Source: Sympetrum striolatum (taxonomy: Eukaryota > Arthropoda > Insecta > Odonata > Libellulidae). Taken from it: DNA of 64,000 nt. Position 1 is the first letter of the stretch. Each line of letters starts with the position of its first letter. Location: the NCBI GenBank assembly GCA_947579665.1, contig OX388348.1:5270001-5334000 (forward strand), read 5' to 3'. Made by a program: the position numbers and the translations under genes. The notes under the pieces were generated by a model. The model was not told the DNA's origin, ran no database searches, and worked only from the letters and a program-made list of their open reading frames with translations. Shown piece after piece: positions 23,892 to 38,110 of this stretch.

Positions 23892-26800
23892 TAATAGTAA
23901 CAAAAATTGGAGTAGACTCACATAAAATTTGGTCGTGGTGATATAATGGATTTTTTTTCAAAATGCTTGATTCGTTGGTTGGAATTCGATTTGCGGAAGT
24001 ATAAACATTTGGAACGGAAAACTTGCACTGGCCCCATAAAAGAAGGCATTCACGAAAACTGAGAAGAAACTCATCGAAACAGCTCCAATTAAAATCTAAG
24101 CGACGGAAGGAGGAAAAATTGGCGATGCAGGAGACGTTGACCCTTAGGAGTTGACATTAGCGTGAAAGAGAAAGTGTCGCATTACATAAGGCGACCTCAG
24201 ATAAGAAGCGGCGGTCAAACCGGTTAATCCAAATAACCAGAGATCCGATGGTTGTCATCACGTGGGTGGATAATCGTATCGCGGATAAGACAAATGAAGC
24301 TCTTTAAGATTCTCGTTGGGAATCAATCGTTTTGAGGTTGTTGTATGGCTGCGGAAGTTGGGTTTTTTTGGGAGAAGTGTGTGAGTAAACAGCCTGAAAT
24401 TTGACTGGGTCATATGAGGAATGTGTGAGCCATTACAGGAGAGACGCAGTCAGTAATGAATGTATAATGAATTTATCTATACATTTCTAGATCACGAAAT
24501 CTTAAGTAACTTGTAAAGAAATAGTTTTTTTACGCAGGCTTTGCCATATGGAAAGAATTATCATGGAAGAGTTCCGATAAAAATATTATGAGAGAATTTT
24601 TTAAGCGTTCTATGAAGAGAATATCAATTGTTCTAAAGAGAACGAAAGACAGAAAAAGTGGTAGATTATGATGTATGGAATAGTGTAAGAATGAGATTCG
24701 TATCGATTTTGCTAAAGACGTATGAAAAGAACAGGACAGTATTACCGAAGTATCAGCCACGTAAGGAACTCCGGCAGGAGAGTGAAGTATGCAGCTGTTT
24801 CGAATGGGACTGAGTTACGTAACGAAGAGGAAAACGTTGGCGGGAGATTCTAAAGAGGAAAAGGAGCAAAAACTCATAAATTTACCGGATATTGAAGACA
24901 GTATTTATTCCTCATCTACTCATTTGCGTAAGTTTTAGCTGAGCGTAAATTTCAATCTCTTTCTTCAGAGCGATATTTGATCTTCAAGAAGAGCCGAGGT
25001 CATGGCGGCGACATTTTCTATTCTGATTATCAACGGAAACAAAATCGTTTGTAAATAAACATGCTTCGAAGTAAAGTACGTGACATTTACCAGGAGGGCT
25101 AACGAAATATGAGCGAAAATAAACAGCGAAAGTTCATGCTGCTCTGAGGTAAATTAATTTTTTTTTCGAGGCAATGCGTATATTGGGGGAAAAGATCTTA
25201 CGAGATAATAAAGACATATTGGTTTCAGTACATCCTCCGTGAAAGTTACGAAAAAGTCCGAGAAAAATGCAACTGCGTCATGAATTATTTAACTCAAACG
25301 CAAAATGACGTACTCTTTGCGATAATTTTAGGCCATAAATCGATGAGCGTTACAAAAACTGCTATTGACGTTACATGTTTTGGGTCAAAACACGTTTATT
25401 TACTTAGTATTTTGTTTGCAATGGCAGCAGCGATATAAAATGGCGCTGCGGTTTCTCCTTGGAACCCGTGCCTCTTTGAAGATAGAGTTACGCTTTTTAT
25501 TGTCAACATCCAGTATCTTTCAAGATGGATCACTTCATCCAATTTCCCATTAAGGGAGCACTTTTTCTCCGCAGCTCCAACGGAAGGAAGTCTATGGAGA
25601 AATTCAGCTGATGTTTGCACTTACTCTAGCAACACAAACTTCCCGTCTGTCAAAATTGCCTCTCCCAAGTTGCACTTTTTCTTCTTTTGCGAGCTCCGCT
25701 TATTTCTAGAATGCCAAAAAAGTATCAAAGCATTCTGCAACGCCAGCAGATTCCACATCTGTTTTATGAAGAATTGCCTTATGTTATATTTTTATTAATG
25801 AAATAAAATTTTTAGTTCAGGAAAAAATGCGTGACTATTAAATTGATAATACAATGGTGATTTTTCCGTTTTTTATAAGAATTTGAAAGAATATCTTGGA
25901 GTAGATAATGCCAAAGTAATCGTGTAGAGAATGGAAGGCGCATTGATTTCTTCACATGAAAGTTCGTGATTTAGAATCGTTTATTTCACCACCATAATCC
26001 AACCTTTTTCTCCAATTCCACCGAATTCCAAATGTCCTTTCTATTTCGTGTTTGGAAATCAAAAAATCGCTGCTCTATTTCGGATACCTTCGAACGTATC
26101 TCCGACATTATCTGTTTTTTTTCCAATGGGCGGTCGCGAAGTTGACAAATGCGATTGACCTATTTGGGAGTCCCGTTGCTTTTTTGCCCTTCATTCATTT
26201 CATATTCCGAGGCAAAGGAACTGTGTTGGCTGGATTTTTCACTTCACCGTTTTCATTCGAGAAATAGCAGATTGCTCCTTATGATTCACCTAAGGAAACG
26301 TATGAACTTTCAACAAGGAAGTTAGGGCGGTCACTTTTATATCACTGATTAAAAATATCTGCTATCAGTTGTTGCAGGCGCTATGTTTTTATTTCATCGA
26401 AAGGATTTCTGAACTAAATCTAGGCACTATTTTTGCTTTGAGCTGGTAGAGCCAGGCACTTTGAAAACTGCGAAGAAATTATTGTTTACACACAACATCG
26501 AGTAATCTCGTATTTCACTATCATTATGTTTTGTTGTTAAATAATATATGTTATGCTATATATTTCGTGATATGTTGGTTGACTATGTTATCGTTAAAAT
26601 TATATGTCCCGTAGCATGAATGGCAGGCTGTTTACTTTGCTCTTCTTCGTTTCTTATTGGATGAGATATTCAAGTAAAGTCTTTCTGTTGTCCTTTGCAA
26701 ACTTAATTTATTTGTATTATTGAATTTGAAGTAATGATCGTTAGAAGCTGAGAATATTACCGCTAGATTCGATAAATATTTTAATTATCATCGACCAGTA

Positions 26801-27600
26801 TGTATCTTGGGTCCGATATAAACACATTGTGATAAAATGTACGGAAATTACGATAAATTTACTTATAATCGCCATAGTTCAGATGTAATGATTGTATTTC
26901 TTAGTGGGTATAATATCGTAATCACCTTTGATCCAACCACACTACAATTCACGTTTCTCATCGTTTCGCCCTTTTTTCAAATCAATAATTACTATGGCCT
27001 TTTAAGATTCCCGCTCAATAAAACCAATTCCATCCATTTTATGGTATCGTGTCTATGCTAAGGACGGAATCGGAAGAGCTTTGCACAGGTGGTGTTTACA
27101 GGCGATAACAAGTCGAGTCAGGTGTTCGTTTGACCGCTCACCTTGTTTACCGCCATTCCTCTCTTAGCAATGCATTCCAGTCTCATCTTCACTCAATCTT
27201 ACTTGTATACCTTATCAACCTTTTAATCAACACTTCTGCTCTCAAATGTTAGCAAATGTGTCTTATTTATTTATTGGGAACGCTTTCAGAGTTCTAAAGA
27301 ATTTATTCCAATTCATTATGCTTTATTCTCAATTGAAAAATGATGGATATCTGGTACATTTCTTAGGATAGCTTTTATTTTTTTGATTAATTATCATGTA
27401 TTTTTTATTTCTCCCTTATCCATTTCGACTCAGAATTACATATCTTAATGGCAGTACATTTTGAAAGTATTTTGCCGCCAAAGCTCTACCTCTCGGTTGG
27501 TTCAGAAGCCATTACCCTATGGTACATTGCCGTTTCTCTAAATCCTTCGTTACCTAATCTTCCTTCTCTTCACACCACTCAATGACATTTACCTACCCGG
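23892..27600. other. No gene seen
   Basis: AT-rich DNA. Frames up to 76 codons have no recognisable motif. Confidence 0.4.
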
Positions 27601-27654
27601 GCTCTCGGATAGCCATGTGGGCAGCATCCCGGGTTCGATTCCCGGTGGGAGCCC
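27601..27654 (+). repeat. Truncated tRNA-like SINE head lacking the anticodon arm
   Basis: GCTCTCG at 27601 pairs along its length with TGGGAGC at 27646-27652, counting wobbles. A box-A-like TAGCCATGTGG is near 27610 and GGTTCGATTCC near 27632, within a perfect T-stem. The anticodon arm is missing, leaving about 16 bases between the D-like and T-like parts. The acceptor and T-arm match the family at 1682 and 63962. Confidence 0.7.
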
Positions 27655-30600
27655 ACTTTTGTCAGCACTATCTTTGCTTTCCCCTTCTCTCTAATTTCAT
27701 TTTCGCTGAAATTTAAAGTAATTACTTCCAATCCATCTCCTCAATATTTGACTAATCCATTTACTCCGCTCTCTTCATATCTCGTTAAAATCTCTTCTTT
27801 TCTCATCATCCCCTGCACTCCCGCTTTTGTTTCTGTATCAACCAAACTCTCTCTTTCCATTGCACAATTCCCCAACATCTCGAAAGCCTCCGATACTTAC
27901 AATTGTTAGATTTACTCCTATCTCAAGGTCCACGGTTCACATCCACACAGCATAGCTCTTCAAAGAAAGGATTTTATCATTTCCTCTTTCAAGGGCCTTA
28001 CGTTGTTCCTTTACGAATGCTTCCTTGGCTACTTGTATTCTTCTTCTAATAAAAATTCAGTGTAATGAAAGAACATTGCCAATTATGAGAAATTATCTGT
28101 CCTGATTTGTTTTTATCTCCTACCGGATTGCTACAGCGACTTCATTATCTTATCTGGTCCTCATAACACTGGTAAGAAGCAGAAAATAATTCAAGTAGTG
28201 TATATAAGAAGGATATTAGTCTAAATAAAAAATTGATAGTGTGCGTTATCTACCGACATATCAATGATATATCAGAATACACCTGCTAAATGGAGCTCTG
28301 AGTTGCCGACTGAAACTTTCCTAAGCGCGTCAGTTTACGCAACCAAACCCGATTCCATTATCAGTCTTTTAATGTCTTCCGTAACTGGCTTATGCGGCTT
28401 AGTTGGGAAATCTTCGGGTTTTCATTATCTAATTGGAGCTAATTCTCCGAATTACCATTAGTACTTTCTCGACTTAAATTACGATCGGCAGTTCAGCGGA
28501 TTTATATACAAAAAATTTAAGTTCTGTTTTATTTCCTTATCTCTTTGTTTTATTTGGACTTAATTAGAAAATAATGCACCTTTTATGAAGGAGAATTTCC
28601 CGGAAGTGATCAACACTTTTTTCCTCATGTTTGATCGAGTCGTTATCAATGTGCTGTGGAATTGGCTCTTGTGATGTTGAATGGGAAACAAGTGAACGTC
28701 ACGGAGATGCTGTACGTCACGAGGATCTCATACGAAAGCAAATATCACTTTTATAAAAGTGACAGCAGGGCGTGGATTTTATTTAAGTTTGGTTCTGTCG
28801 TCGTTCTAATTTCGTGATGAAAACTTTTCACAATATCCCAACTGATAGGGTTTCGCCCCCATGTCCACTTACTTAAATTTGTTAACGGGATTTTAGAAAA
28901 GTGCTAAGGAATATAGAAAATCGAACTCTACTAAAGAATTTTATTGATGCGTTGAAAACTTACACGCGATAATAACTCGCTCAAGTTTAGTCTAAAGGTC
29001 ATAGATTAAAGGAATTTAATATAGTTTTAGTTTTATTTCATTTTCCTTGTAAGTTACTGAAATAAAATAATTGCATATGATGGATCAAGTATATTTTCGT
29101 TAAGTGCAGTTTCGAGTATCTATTTAGCCTTTTTTAGCTATTTTTCTCATTGAAGTACTAAATCTGAATTCACAAGACTTGTTCCCGGGAGTGTGCGTTA
29201 TATAAGTTCGCAATAGTCTTAGAATCTCAATAACGTATGTGCGCATTGGAAAACCCGCGTGGTTAGTGGAGTGACATCAATTGCGTGGTCGCAGAGAAGA
29301 CAATTTTGTTGCATAATTCCATTTTCTATTCAGCCTCCTCCCGATCAGCACCCGTATTTTGAGCTGAACTCATAGGATTTGACATTTGAAGTGCCGAAGC
29401 AATGCGTGGGAATTTGCGTTCTATTCTGCTTTTAATTTGCTGCAAAGAAAGATGATGATATTAATGCGTATCACTTGGTATTGGTGGATGAAGAATTATT
29501 TTCCTCGTTAAGAAACTATTCACCTTTAACGGAAAGGTCACGTTTCCTTCCTCTGTCGTATCTCATTAAAAACTTTCTTATATAATTCTTCTCGTCTTGC
29601 TGTTACCGCATCTTCGTATGCTGAATGTTTATCGTTTTTCTTCTGGTATAGGATAAAGGAAAATCTCCTTTATCGATTACTTTTGTGACGGCTTAGTTCA
29701 TAGCTGTGTTAGTGTGAAAGTGAATACTACGGGCGATACTAAATGAATCAATCGGTATCGAATGCTGTGGAAAGTGTTCATTGTGCTGTATTTTCATAGG
29801 GCTCAATAAAAAAGCAACCTACAGCACTCCTCACCTTGTCTAGTCGCCTCATTACCCTCACCTTTACAGACCATGTAAAGGATTCAACAAGAACTTCTCT
29901 ATGCTCTTCCATAATTCCTTCTAAAGTGTCTTCAAAATGTTTTGCCTCTAAGTGTGCCCTACTTCTCTCTAAGATAACATGCAGTTTTATCGTCTGAAGG
30001 ACTACTTCATTAGTTCTCTGTCAACTTTATTATTATCATTCCTCCATACGTAGCTTCATTAACTCTCCTCTGATTCTTTTATTGTCCACGCATTAGAGGT
30101 ACACAAAAGATTACAAGACTTTTATAAACAGCTTATTATCAAAGCCTGTATTATTTGTTATCAGCAATTGTTTTTGTTATTGACTGCTTTATTAAAATAT
30201 TGTATGTAAATTACTCTGTTCAATTCATTTTGCTTCCTATTCAGCGGAATTCTCGGACAAATTCAAGAGCATCCATTTCTTAAAATTATGTTTCCTGGTT
30301 CAGTATCCCACTGCTTTCCTTTTGTTTTAAATGGTGGTTTTTAATATGTAGCACCTCGCGTGTTTTTGCTAAACCAGCTGCTAATTTCGGAAGACTGGTT
30401 GGACATGCGTCGATGGGCAGAAATTTCGCCAAGGAAAATTCGCCCGACCTCGATTCTCCAACTAGCTCTCCCTCTTGATGTAGTTTTTAGTGCCACGTTT
30501 TTGTTTTCAGAGAGCACAATGAGAAAGGATTTTCCATTCTGTGTTTTCCGTGCCAAGGTCACACGCCTATGGTTGTGAGGGGACTTGTGTATTTTTTTGC

Positions 30601-33600
30601 AGTAGCAACGGGTTGCCAACTCTCCTCAGCTTCTTCAGATCTGATTTCTGTCCTTGGAGTTATATGTTTCCGCAGTTTTCGTCAAAATAAGGGATCTTGC
30701 AAATGAAGAAATGTACTAAGGTGAAGTACCATGCTTTTATTTACCATCAATGGTCAGGGTTTAGGTAATTACTTTACCCGAGTAGACTAGAACCCAAGAA
30801 TAAGGAAAAGATGTGAATTGTGGCCATTCCAAGATCTCTTTCTACGTCTCTGCGTAGATCGCAATCGACAGAACGCTAAACCAGAAACTTTCGGTACTCT
30901 TGCTATGTGATGCTTTCTTTACTTCCTAAAAACTAATACGGATTGCAATACAATATGATTACGCAATGTGAAACGATTTCATGGAAGAGTTTTTTTGTGT
31001 CAAGAGATAAAACCCACTTAGATTTCTTAAGCAATTTTTTGCCTGTCGCATGAGGCCAAATAGTTCGCCCGTATGTTGTATGCGGCTTATGCATGAAAAA
31101 AGATCACCTTTTTTCTTATTCATCCTCACCATTGTGCAGCTGCATGAAGTTTGCGCGATGCATCACGTCGTTCATCGTGCACCGAACTTAATTATATCAC
31201 TACTGAGTGTGCCATTCATTTAAAAAAATTATAAACACTTCTTTACCTCCATTTTCTTCTATATTGAATAATAATTTCTTCTGTTCTTCTTTCCCTCTAT
31301 TCTTTTTTATCCTCATTCTATTCTGTATTGACTTAAGTTTGCTTCTATTGTTCTGCCGCCTGAACAGATCGTGACTTTTTAAGTTCTGAAATATCAATGC
31401 AGGCAAACTCCACCTGATCTAGAAATTTCAGTGTTTGTGTGACTGTTTTTTTACTTGAGAGGAATGGGGATTCAAACAGCATCTTCGTCTCGCTCGCAGC
31501 TTTCTGCTGAAAGCGCTGTAAGCACGTCTTTGAAGACGCTGCGGAAGCAAGAACCTCAAATTGGCTGAGACTGGGTTAATTCCTCATTTTACGCATGCCG
31601 TCAGTCATTTGTCCTCGCTGCGAATCCATTTCAGCCGTCACTGCTCATTCCCACCCGTCCTCGTTTTTTAAGGAAATTGAGTCGACCTTTGATTCCTCAC
31701 TTCTGATTGCTTTGTGTCCGCAGTCCTTGGGTCTGCAAGTCCTAGAATCCAATTCTATTCTCTAAATCGTACACTAACTTTTACGATTCTCATAGACATA
31801 GTCTGGGTAAACTTATCTTCATATTCGATTTTCATAATTGCAGCATTTTTACATTAGAATGTATATCTACCACGTTCTCGCTTTTAAGTTTGAAGCATAA
31901 AGAGGAAGAAAATGTTATATATTGTATCGATTAAGTATTCATCTTGAATTCTCATAGAATGTCTTTAGTGTATTTATTAAAAAAGGAGTTTTTTGTTTCA
32001 AAATAACAAAAATTACCATGCCTGCCTTCGGACCACATGACCCTTATTCTGGCATTCGCTTTGATATTTACTATAATATTTATATTTAATTTAATATTTT
32101 TAATATTCTATATTCGATAGAAACGAATTTCAGTGTTTAGAAATTATTTTTCTCGAGCTCAAAAATCTTTTCTTAATGTAAATAAATTGTAAAATATGCA
32201 TGTCGAATTCAATAAGAGAATAATTTCGCCTTAGTACGCACAATGCTTTTTGGATATAGACGTACTCCAGTCCGGCGTATTCTTTTCAAACGTGTCCTTT
32301 CGGCATAATGGTGGTTTCCAGGTGAAAAGAGCTCTCCCAATACTAGACTAATCGGATATGCTAAATTTTTATCGAGTATTATCTGTATCTGTAAAACTAA
32401 ACTGACATCCATTCCCTTCTCGAGACATCCATGCATTATTTTCCCAGCAATATGGTTGTTTTTATTCGTTACAGCATAGATGTGCTTAAGTAAGATTACT
32501 ATATGATCATTATTTACAATTGCATCTCACGGTAATATTTGCGATGTTTTTCCGTTGGTGATTCATATTTATTGTTTTGACTTTATTTTAAATACTACCT
32601 TGAAGCATGTGTCCCAGCAGACTTTCTAAATTCTGTTGACCAGTCGCTGTAAATCTTCGAGACGTTCTGCCAGTAGCGCCGTGTCAACTGCTTAAAGTCT
32701 CCAGATGATGGATGACCAATATGGATGTCGATGAAGGATTGGAAGGGAAGAAAAGAAAGATGCGAAAATATTATGGATGACAGCATTTTGAGGATGGAGG
32801 GGAAAGGGGTATGGATGAGTTGAATACGATGAGTTGTAATATTGGAATCCGATGATGTATATGAATGTAAATATCGCTCGCCAGTCGTAAGATTTTCCGC
32901 TAACCGTATTAGAGTCCATTCTCAAATAAAATCCGCTCGCAACATCTGCCTTAAAATCAAAGACTTGAGTTTCTGCTTTCTGATTTAGAATGGGTTTACT
33001 TATGAAATACATTCCTTTGTTCCATTGTCAAATAAAATTCCTTCCTTCTTAAATGAGGTCGAATTTCTGTCTTCGCGCATTGGTTTACGTCTCATTTACA
33101 TCTAGAATTGTTTATTTGATTTTAATTATTTTTAACGAGACAATTAGTGAAATTTAACGATGTGGTTCGGAGTTTACTGTGGTAACTACTGTGGTGGAAG
33201 ATTTGTTGATTTATTTAACATCTCTGTTTTAAAAAGATTTTAAATTTGTGTATTAGAAAAGTACTCGGAAAATATTCTTATCAATATCTCCTCCCTATTT
33301 TTCCCCTCTAATTTATTTTTACGAAATACTGTACTTTTGTTGCCAGCTTCTTCTGACGTTAAATTTAAAAAATATCGTATTTGTTGCATCATGAGTTTTT
33401 ATAAAATATGTGCAATACTTTGTCCTACGATCGTGCATTGAATAGGGTTTTCCGTATTATGATCAAATTCAAATTATATGGTCGATTGTAATATCACGAG
33501 CTCAATTTTACTTTTCTCTTTTTAATTAAAATAAATTAAAAGGAATTATCAGACTGAACAGGGGCAAGTTACTTGAGAATTTAAGTATCATAAAAAATTC

Positions 33601-33891
33601 TGTTTAATGAGAAAAATGCTTTCATAGAACTTTGGAGATTTTTAATGCCTCTTATAAAAACTTTGGAGACTTTGAACGAATTGATAAAAAATTCCTTTCT
33701 CTTATTTATTCATCGACCAAACTTCCGCCTTTCCCCTGAAAACCATAGCATAACCTTAATAATTACTGAAAATGAACTCACTTAACAGTTTTTCTCCGAT
33801 TATTTTCACTTTATGATAAGTTTTGTTATAAAATCGCCGATTAAAATGTTTTCCAAGATTCTTCACTAATTCTATTATATAGAATATATAT
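27655..33891. other. No gene seen
   Basis: Mostly AT-rich single-copy-looking DNA. Pyrimidine-rich tracts (for example 29820-30080) create spurious frames. I recognise no exon, RT fragment or tRNA-like head. Confidence 0.4.
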
Positions 33892-34465
33892 ATATATTGT
33901 AACGCTCCTCCCAGATAGCTCACGGTTTTGGAACGCACATAAAATAAATACATAAATAAATGCGAGGATAAAGCTGAATATATTTTGTCAAAACAAGAAT
34001 AAATTGGCCAATAAACAAAATTAACGGCAAAATCTTCGTTGGGTTCGACCACGAGAAAAAGAATATACGTGGTCAAAAATAGCAGAAATTAAACAGTAAG
34101 AAATTGACACGATGATTGGCGTCCAGTTCCAATGTCTAATTTCCTTGAACACGAGGCCTAGTCGGTGGGTCATGTAGCGACGATCCACTCTCCCAACGAG
34201 GATCTCCTCCCGACCGTCTCCTCAATAGTCCACCTTCCGAGTACCCCCAAATCCTCTTCTTCCTCTCTGTCCTCGTGGAATCTTCCGCCCCTCCTTACCT
34301 CGACGCCACGTAATAAGCGTGTCGAAGTATCGTAATAACAGCAGAACAAGAGGCAAACGCATGACGCAATAGGCGCCAAATGCAAAAGTAATAATCATAC
34401 AAACAAAGAGACATTGCATATTGAACAGAATAAATATAACAATTAAACGACTCGGTACAATATAT
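33892..34465. mobile_element. Probable solo LTR inserted in a TA array
   Basis: The element 33898-34459 (562 bp) begins TGTAACGCTCC and ends CTCGGTACA, so both strands read TG...CA with short imperfect inverted ends (TGTAACG against TGTACCG). It is flanked on both sides by ATATAT within a TA microsatellite, consistent with a 5-6 bp duplication of a TA target. Composition changes sharply at both edges, the interior is GC-richer, and no gag or pol sequence adjoins it. A solo LTR of a Ty3-like retrotransposon is the simplest reading; a short TA-targeting DNA element is an alternative. Orientation is undetermined. Confidence 0.5.
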
Positions 34466-34477
34466 ATATATATATGT

Positions 34478-34562
<85 letters not shown>
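34460..34562. repeat. TA dinucleotide microsatellite
   Basis: Two TA runs (about 34460-34475 and 34478-34562) interrupted by GTT. The longer run has about 42 units. The assembled length may be unreliable. Confidence 0.9.
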
Positions 34563-34565
<3 letters not shown>

Positions 34566-37500
34566 ATTTTGACGCTCGGGGATCTTATTTCAATATTCCC
34601 TTTTCTGAAGCATTTACCGTATTGTCAGACGTAATTTTCTAGCTTTCAACTGAACATTGTACCTTAAATAAGATATTCGACGCGTAAATATTGAGATTAA
34701 AAGTAAAGCTTTTGCTCTTGGAATACTTATTTTGTGAGTGAATTTTGCAAAACTATTACATACTAAGAATTATTACTTAATTTCATATCGCATATACCAT
34801 ATAAATCCAATTAGTTAATATTCCTTAAATAAAAGCCCATTGTAGCAAAGTAAGTGAATAGAAGTTTGTTTCGTACACGCACATAATTTCGTAGAAGCTT
34901 GTTTTTATTGTAAAAATCATAATATACAGTGACACAGTCATTACTTTACAGAACAATTTTTAATTATGTAAAATATAATTTATATAAATTATATATTTAT
35001 TTCAGTTGGTATATGTTATTATATTTTCACACAACGCGATCTGCAGTAATGCGTGAAGAAATGTGTTAAGTAATGAGTAGGAAACGATTCGCTGCGTGAT
35101 CTTCATTTTTTCGTCAAAATGTCCGTTCATTTCGAATCGCTTTCGGATTGTAGAAAGCGTGGAGGATGCGATTAGTGCGGCCGAAGAGTCTTTCTTTCTT
35201 TTTGTTATTCTTGGAAAGAGGTCCGCTACTCGAATTGTACCGCTATAGTGGAAACCGGAAGTGATGCAACGTCTTACGTGGTCCATGGAGCAACTGCCCG
35301 GGAGGTGACCCCTAGTGGAGGTCTGTGAAGTGTACATTTGCTGTATCCATTGCGCCAACTGTCGTAATTACCATGGATATCCAACTACTAAATGTTATGC
35401 AAGTGGTGACCATTTAGTGAAAGATAATCTAAATTATCATTGTAGAATTGAGGAATGTGAGAGCCATGGAAAGTTAATCTGCAGATATACAAGTAATAGT
35501 TTGTATTGATGTCTAATTAAACTGCAATATTTTTTAATAAAGCGTGATTTGATTTTTCATTTTGTCGGGCATTGAATTATTAGTTAACACTAATTTTAGT
35601 ATTGATCCGTTGCTTCCCTTTATTTTTACATAAATGCGAAATAAAGCTTTGAATGCGCTCCTCACATGCATTGATATACAACAAAAGGTTTTTAAATCAC
35701 ACACAGAAACATACTCATAACAATAAAAACCCTCTAATATTCTTTCTTCCACGGACTCACAAGCAACTAAGAGCAGTATTTTTGAAGCTTGCTGTTTATT
35801 TTGCATTTATTTTTCCAGTGTAACAAATGATAATCATTGACTCCGCTTTTAACAAATTTCCACGATCTTTGAATTGTATTCTAATGCCATTAACGTTTCC
35901 GCCGAAACATACTTATCGGTTTCTCTAGCGTTGATGACTAGAGTTATTTTTATTTATGTCCTAATAATAATTGGCTCTATAAATACTTCAAACCAAGATA
36001 TGTGACAAAGAAATTACGGTGTCTTAATAACCTCAAGGAATTTAAAACAATTGAAGTCCATACTTGCGTCTGCGTGTCGATTTTGCCGTTTTATGCTATT
36101 GACTATCGCTAAATTCAAACTGAAATATCGATCTAAGCAACTGACAACAGAGATTCTTCCAATTACGCGAAATTTTCATTGTTGTTTGCGTAAGTGTAAC
36201 CGTATCGTCTATTGAATGGATATTTTCAGTTTTATCCCACTCGTTACGTATGATCTGGCAAATTTCTTTTTTTTTCTTGGAATCGTTGCAATCTTTCGCA
36301 CGTCAAGAAAGGAGTAAAAGCCGATTTTGCGTGTTCCTTAGCGACTGGCACCGCTCAAAAACGGATTCCATAGCAACTCTTGTTTATTCTTTCCCACGGC
36401 CAGTCATTCGCGAAGCCGTTTTGCTCGGTGCATCCAATTTTGTAGTAATTGGTGTATGAAATCCCTAACTGTTTTCTATATCCGGGTCAATAGAATTTTA
36501 TCGTCTTGTAGATTGATATAAAATAAATAATGAATCAAAATTATGAAAATATGATCGGGAAAATACTCAATTAAATTGCTGACACAGACAGAATTATTTG
36601 ATCGTACAAAAGTAGTGAATAGTAAGAAGAAAAATAGTTTCTATTGAATGGAAAATCTTCATAATCGAGTCATTAAGAACTTCTTCTACAAATTATCCTA
36701 CAAAATTATAGTATTAAGATTTAGAACAGTATTATAGCAATATGAGCATTTATTTTGATTTTCATTAAATCCGTGAAGAATTTTTCTGTTTTGTAAAACT
36801 AATAATCTTTAAATTTTTGACGAGTCTGAGTCCTGGTGGACGAACTTAAATTAAGTTTGCCTTCGTACGCAGTTGATTGCAAAGTTTTAATGTGAAAACG
36901 GTAAGTTTTCTGGAATGAATGAAAATAAATTCAACTTAATTTACATAGAATAATATGTATGTCACAAAATATGAATTATTCCTCCCATAAAATGTCGTTG
37001 GAGTGTGTCCACTCAAACTTTAACTTTAAATAAAAATATCTTTACCCTCTGCCGCACACCGATCTAAAGATTACCCTGTATTTGGCTCTATCTGAGTGAA
37101 ATAATATAATGAATCCTTTACTAATGGAACACTACTAATTTGTTATTTCCAAAGTTGATACTCCCGGATTCGCTACGGATTCCTTAGTTATTTCCGGATA
37201 CATTTTATGAACGGAATCCTACTTCAGAATACGTAGAGATATACCCAGAGAAAAAAGAATAGAAAATACTTGTTCTTGTGTTTAATGGCAATTTAGGTCG
37301 TCATTTTTTATTTTAAGCCTATTTTGTATGGAAAACGCCAGCATATTTAGACCTAAATCTAATAAAATAAGGCAATTAATGTATACTTCAGCAATATCTA
37401 ATCCTATCGAGGTCCATCGAATGTGCTTATATTGCATTCTTGTCGGATTCTTTATTGTTGAAGCACATACATATATATTTGTTTATATGTGTTCACGTAC

Positions 37501-37984
37501 TTCAATAATTGCTCACGTAGTGCAGTTTGACCGTAGTGGGCAACTCTCGGTAGAATTAGAAATTTGTGCAAACACGCAGCATGTGCAGGAGAAAGGCATA
37601 GTGCACGTGATTTGAGTCACGCAAAAGCGTTCTTCGTTTGTTTTAGGCGTTTTCACCTCGGCCCTCTTCGTGGAGGAATTTCAGTTCTCATCGGAAATTT
37701 TATAGAGTTTATCACCGATAGTAATTCGTCTTCAATCCTGGAAAAGGTGTCGCAAATCATCATTCTTTTGTTTTATTTTTACACGTCCCAGTTACCCACT
37801 CTTCCGGTGGTGTTATTATGGTTGGATGCGCTGGAAACCAGTTGCTCGTTGATTGAATTAGCGGTGAAGTACCGAAATGGGACGGACAACTATGAGTCCG
37901 TAATTACGTATGAAACTACCCAAATTAAGGTTATACGAGAGAATTGTGGGATCGCCCGTTTAATTAAACTGGGCAATTAAAGCG
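34563..37984. other. No gene seen; longest open frame of the window
   Basis: The frame 37564-37980 (+, 138 codons) is the longest in the window. It stops right where the next tRNA-like repeat begins and shows no recognisable domain, start context or splice signals. It could be chance, or a fragment of an unknown element. A 118-codon minus frame at 35002-35358 is likewise unrecognised. Confidence 0.3.
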
Positions 37985-38110
37985 GTGCCCTGGATGGACA
38001 AGCGGGTAGCGTGGTCGCTTTTGACGATAGCAGTATCGGGTTCGATTCCCGGTGAGAATTCGTATTTGCGAAATGGCCTCAGCTGGCGAAGCTAATGAAA
38101 ATTTAAAACA
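37985..38110 (+). repeat. tRNA-derived SINE, family 2
   Basis: A tRNA-like head with GGTTCGATTCC at 38039-38049 is followed by GCGAAATGGCCTCAGC, which recurs nearly unchanged after the head at 42.0 kb (GGAAATGACCTCAGC). The shared post-tRNA block separates this family from the one at 1682, whose continuation is GTGCAAAATGACC. The acceptor stem is degraded, so this is not a functional tRNA gene. Confidence 0.6.

Noticed and set aside
27601..27654. Functional tRNA gene
   Set aside because: Acceptor and T-arm pair well but the anticodon arm is missing. None of the tRNA-like heads in the window forms a full cloverleaf.
37564..37980. 138-codon open frame, the longest in the window
   Set aside because: No recognisable domain, no start or splice context, and it ends where a tRNA-like repeat starts. 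A frame of this length can occur by chance among six frames over 64 kb.
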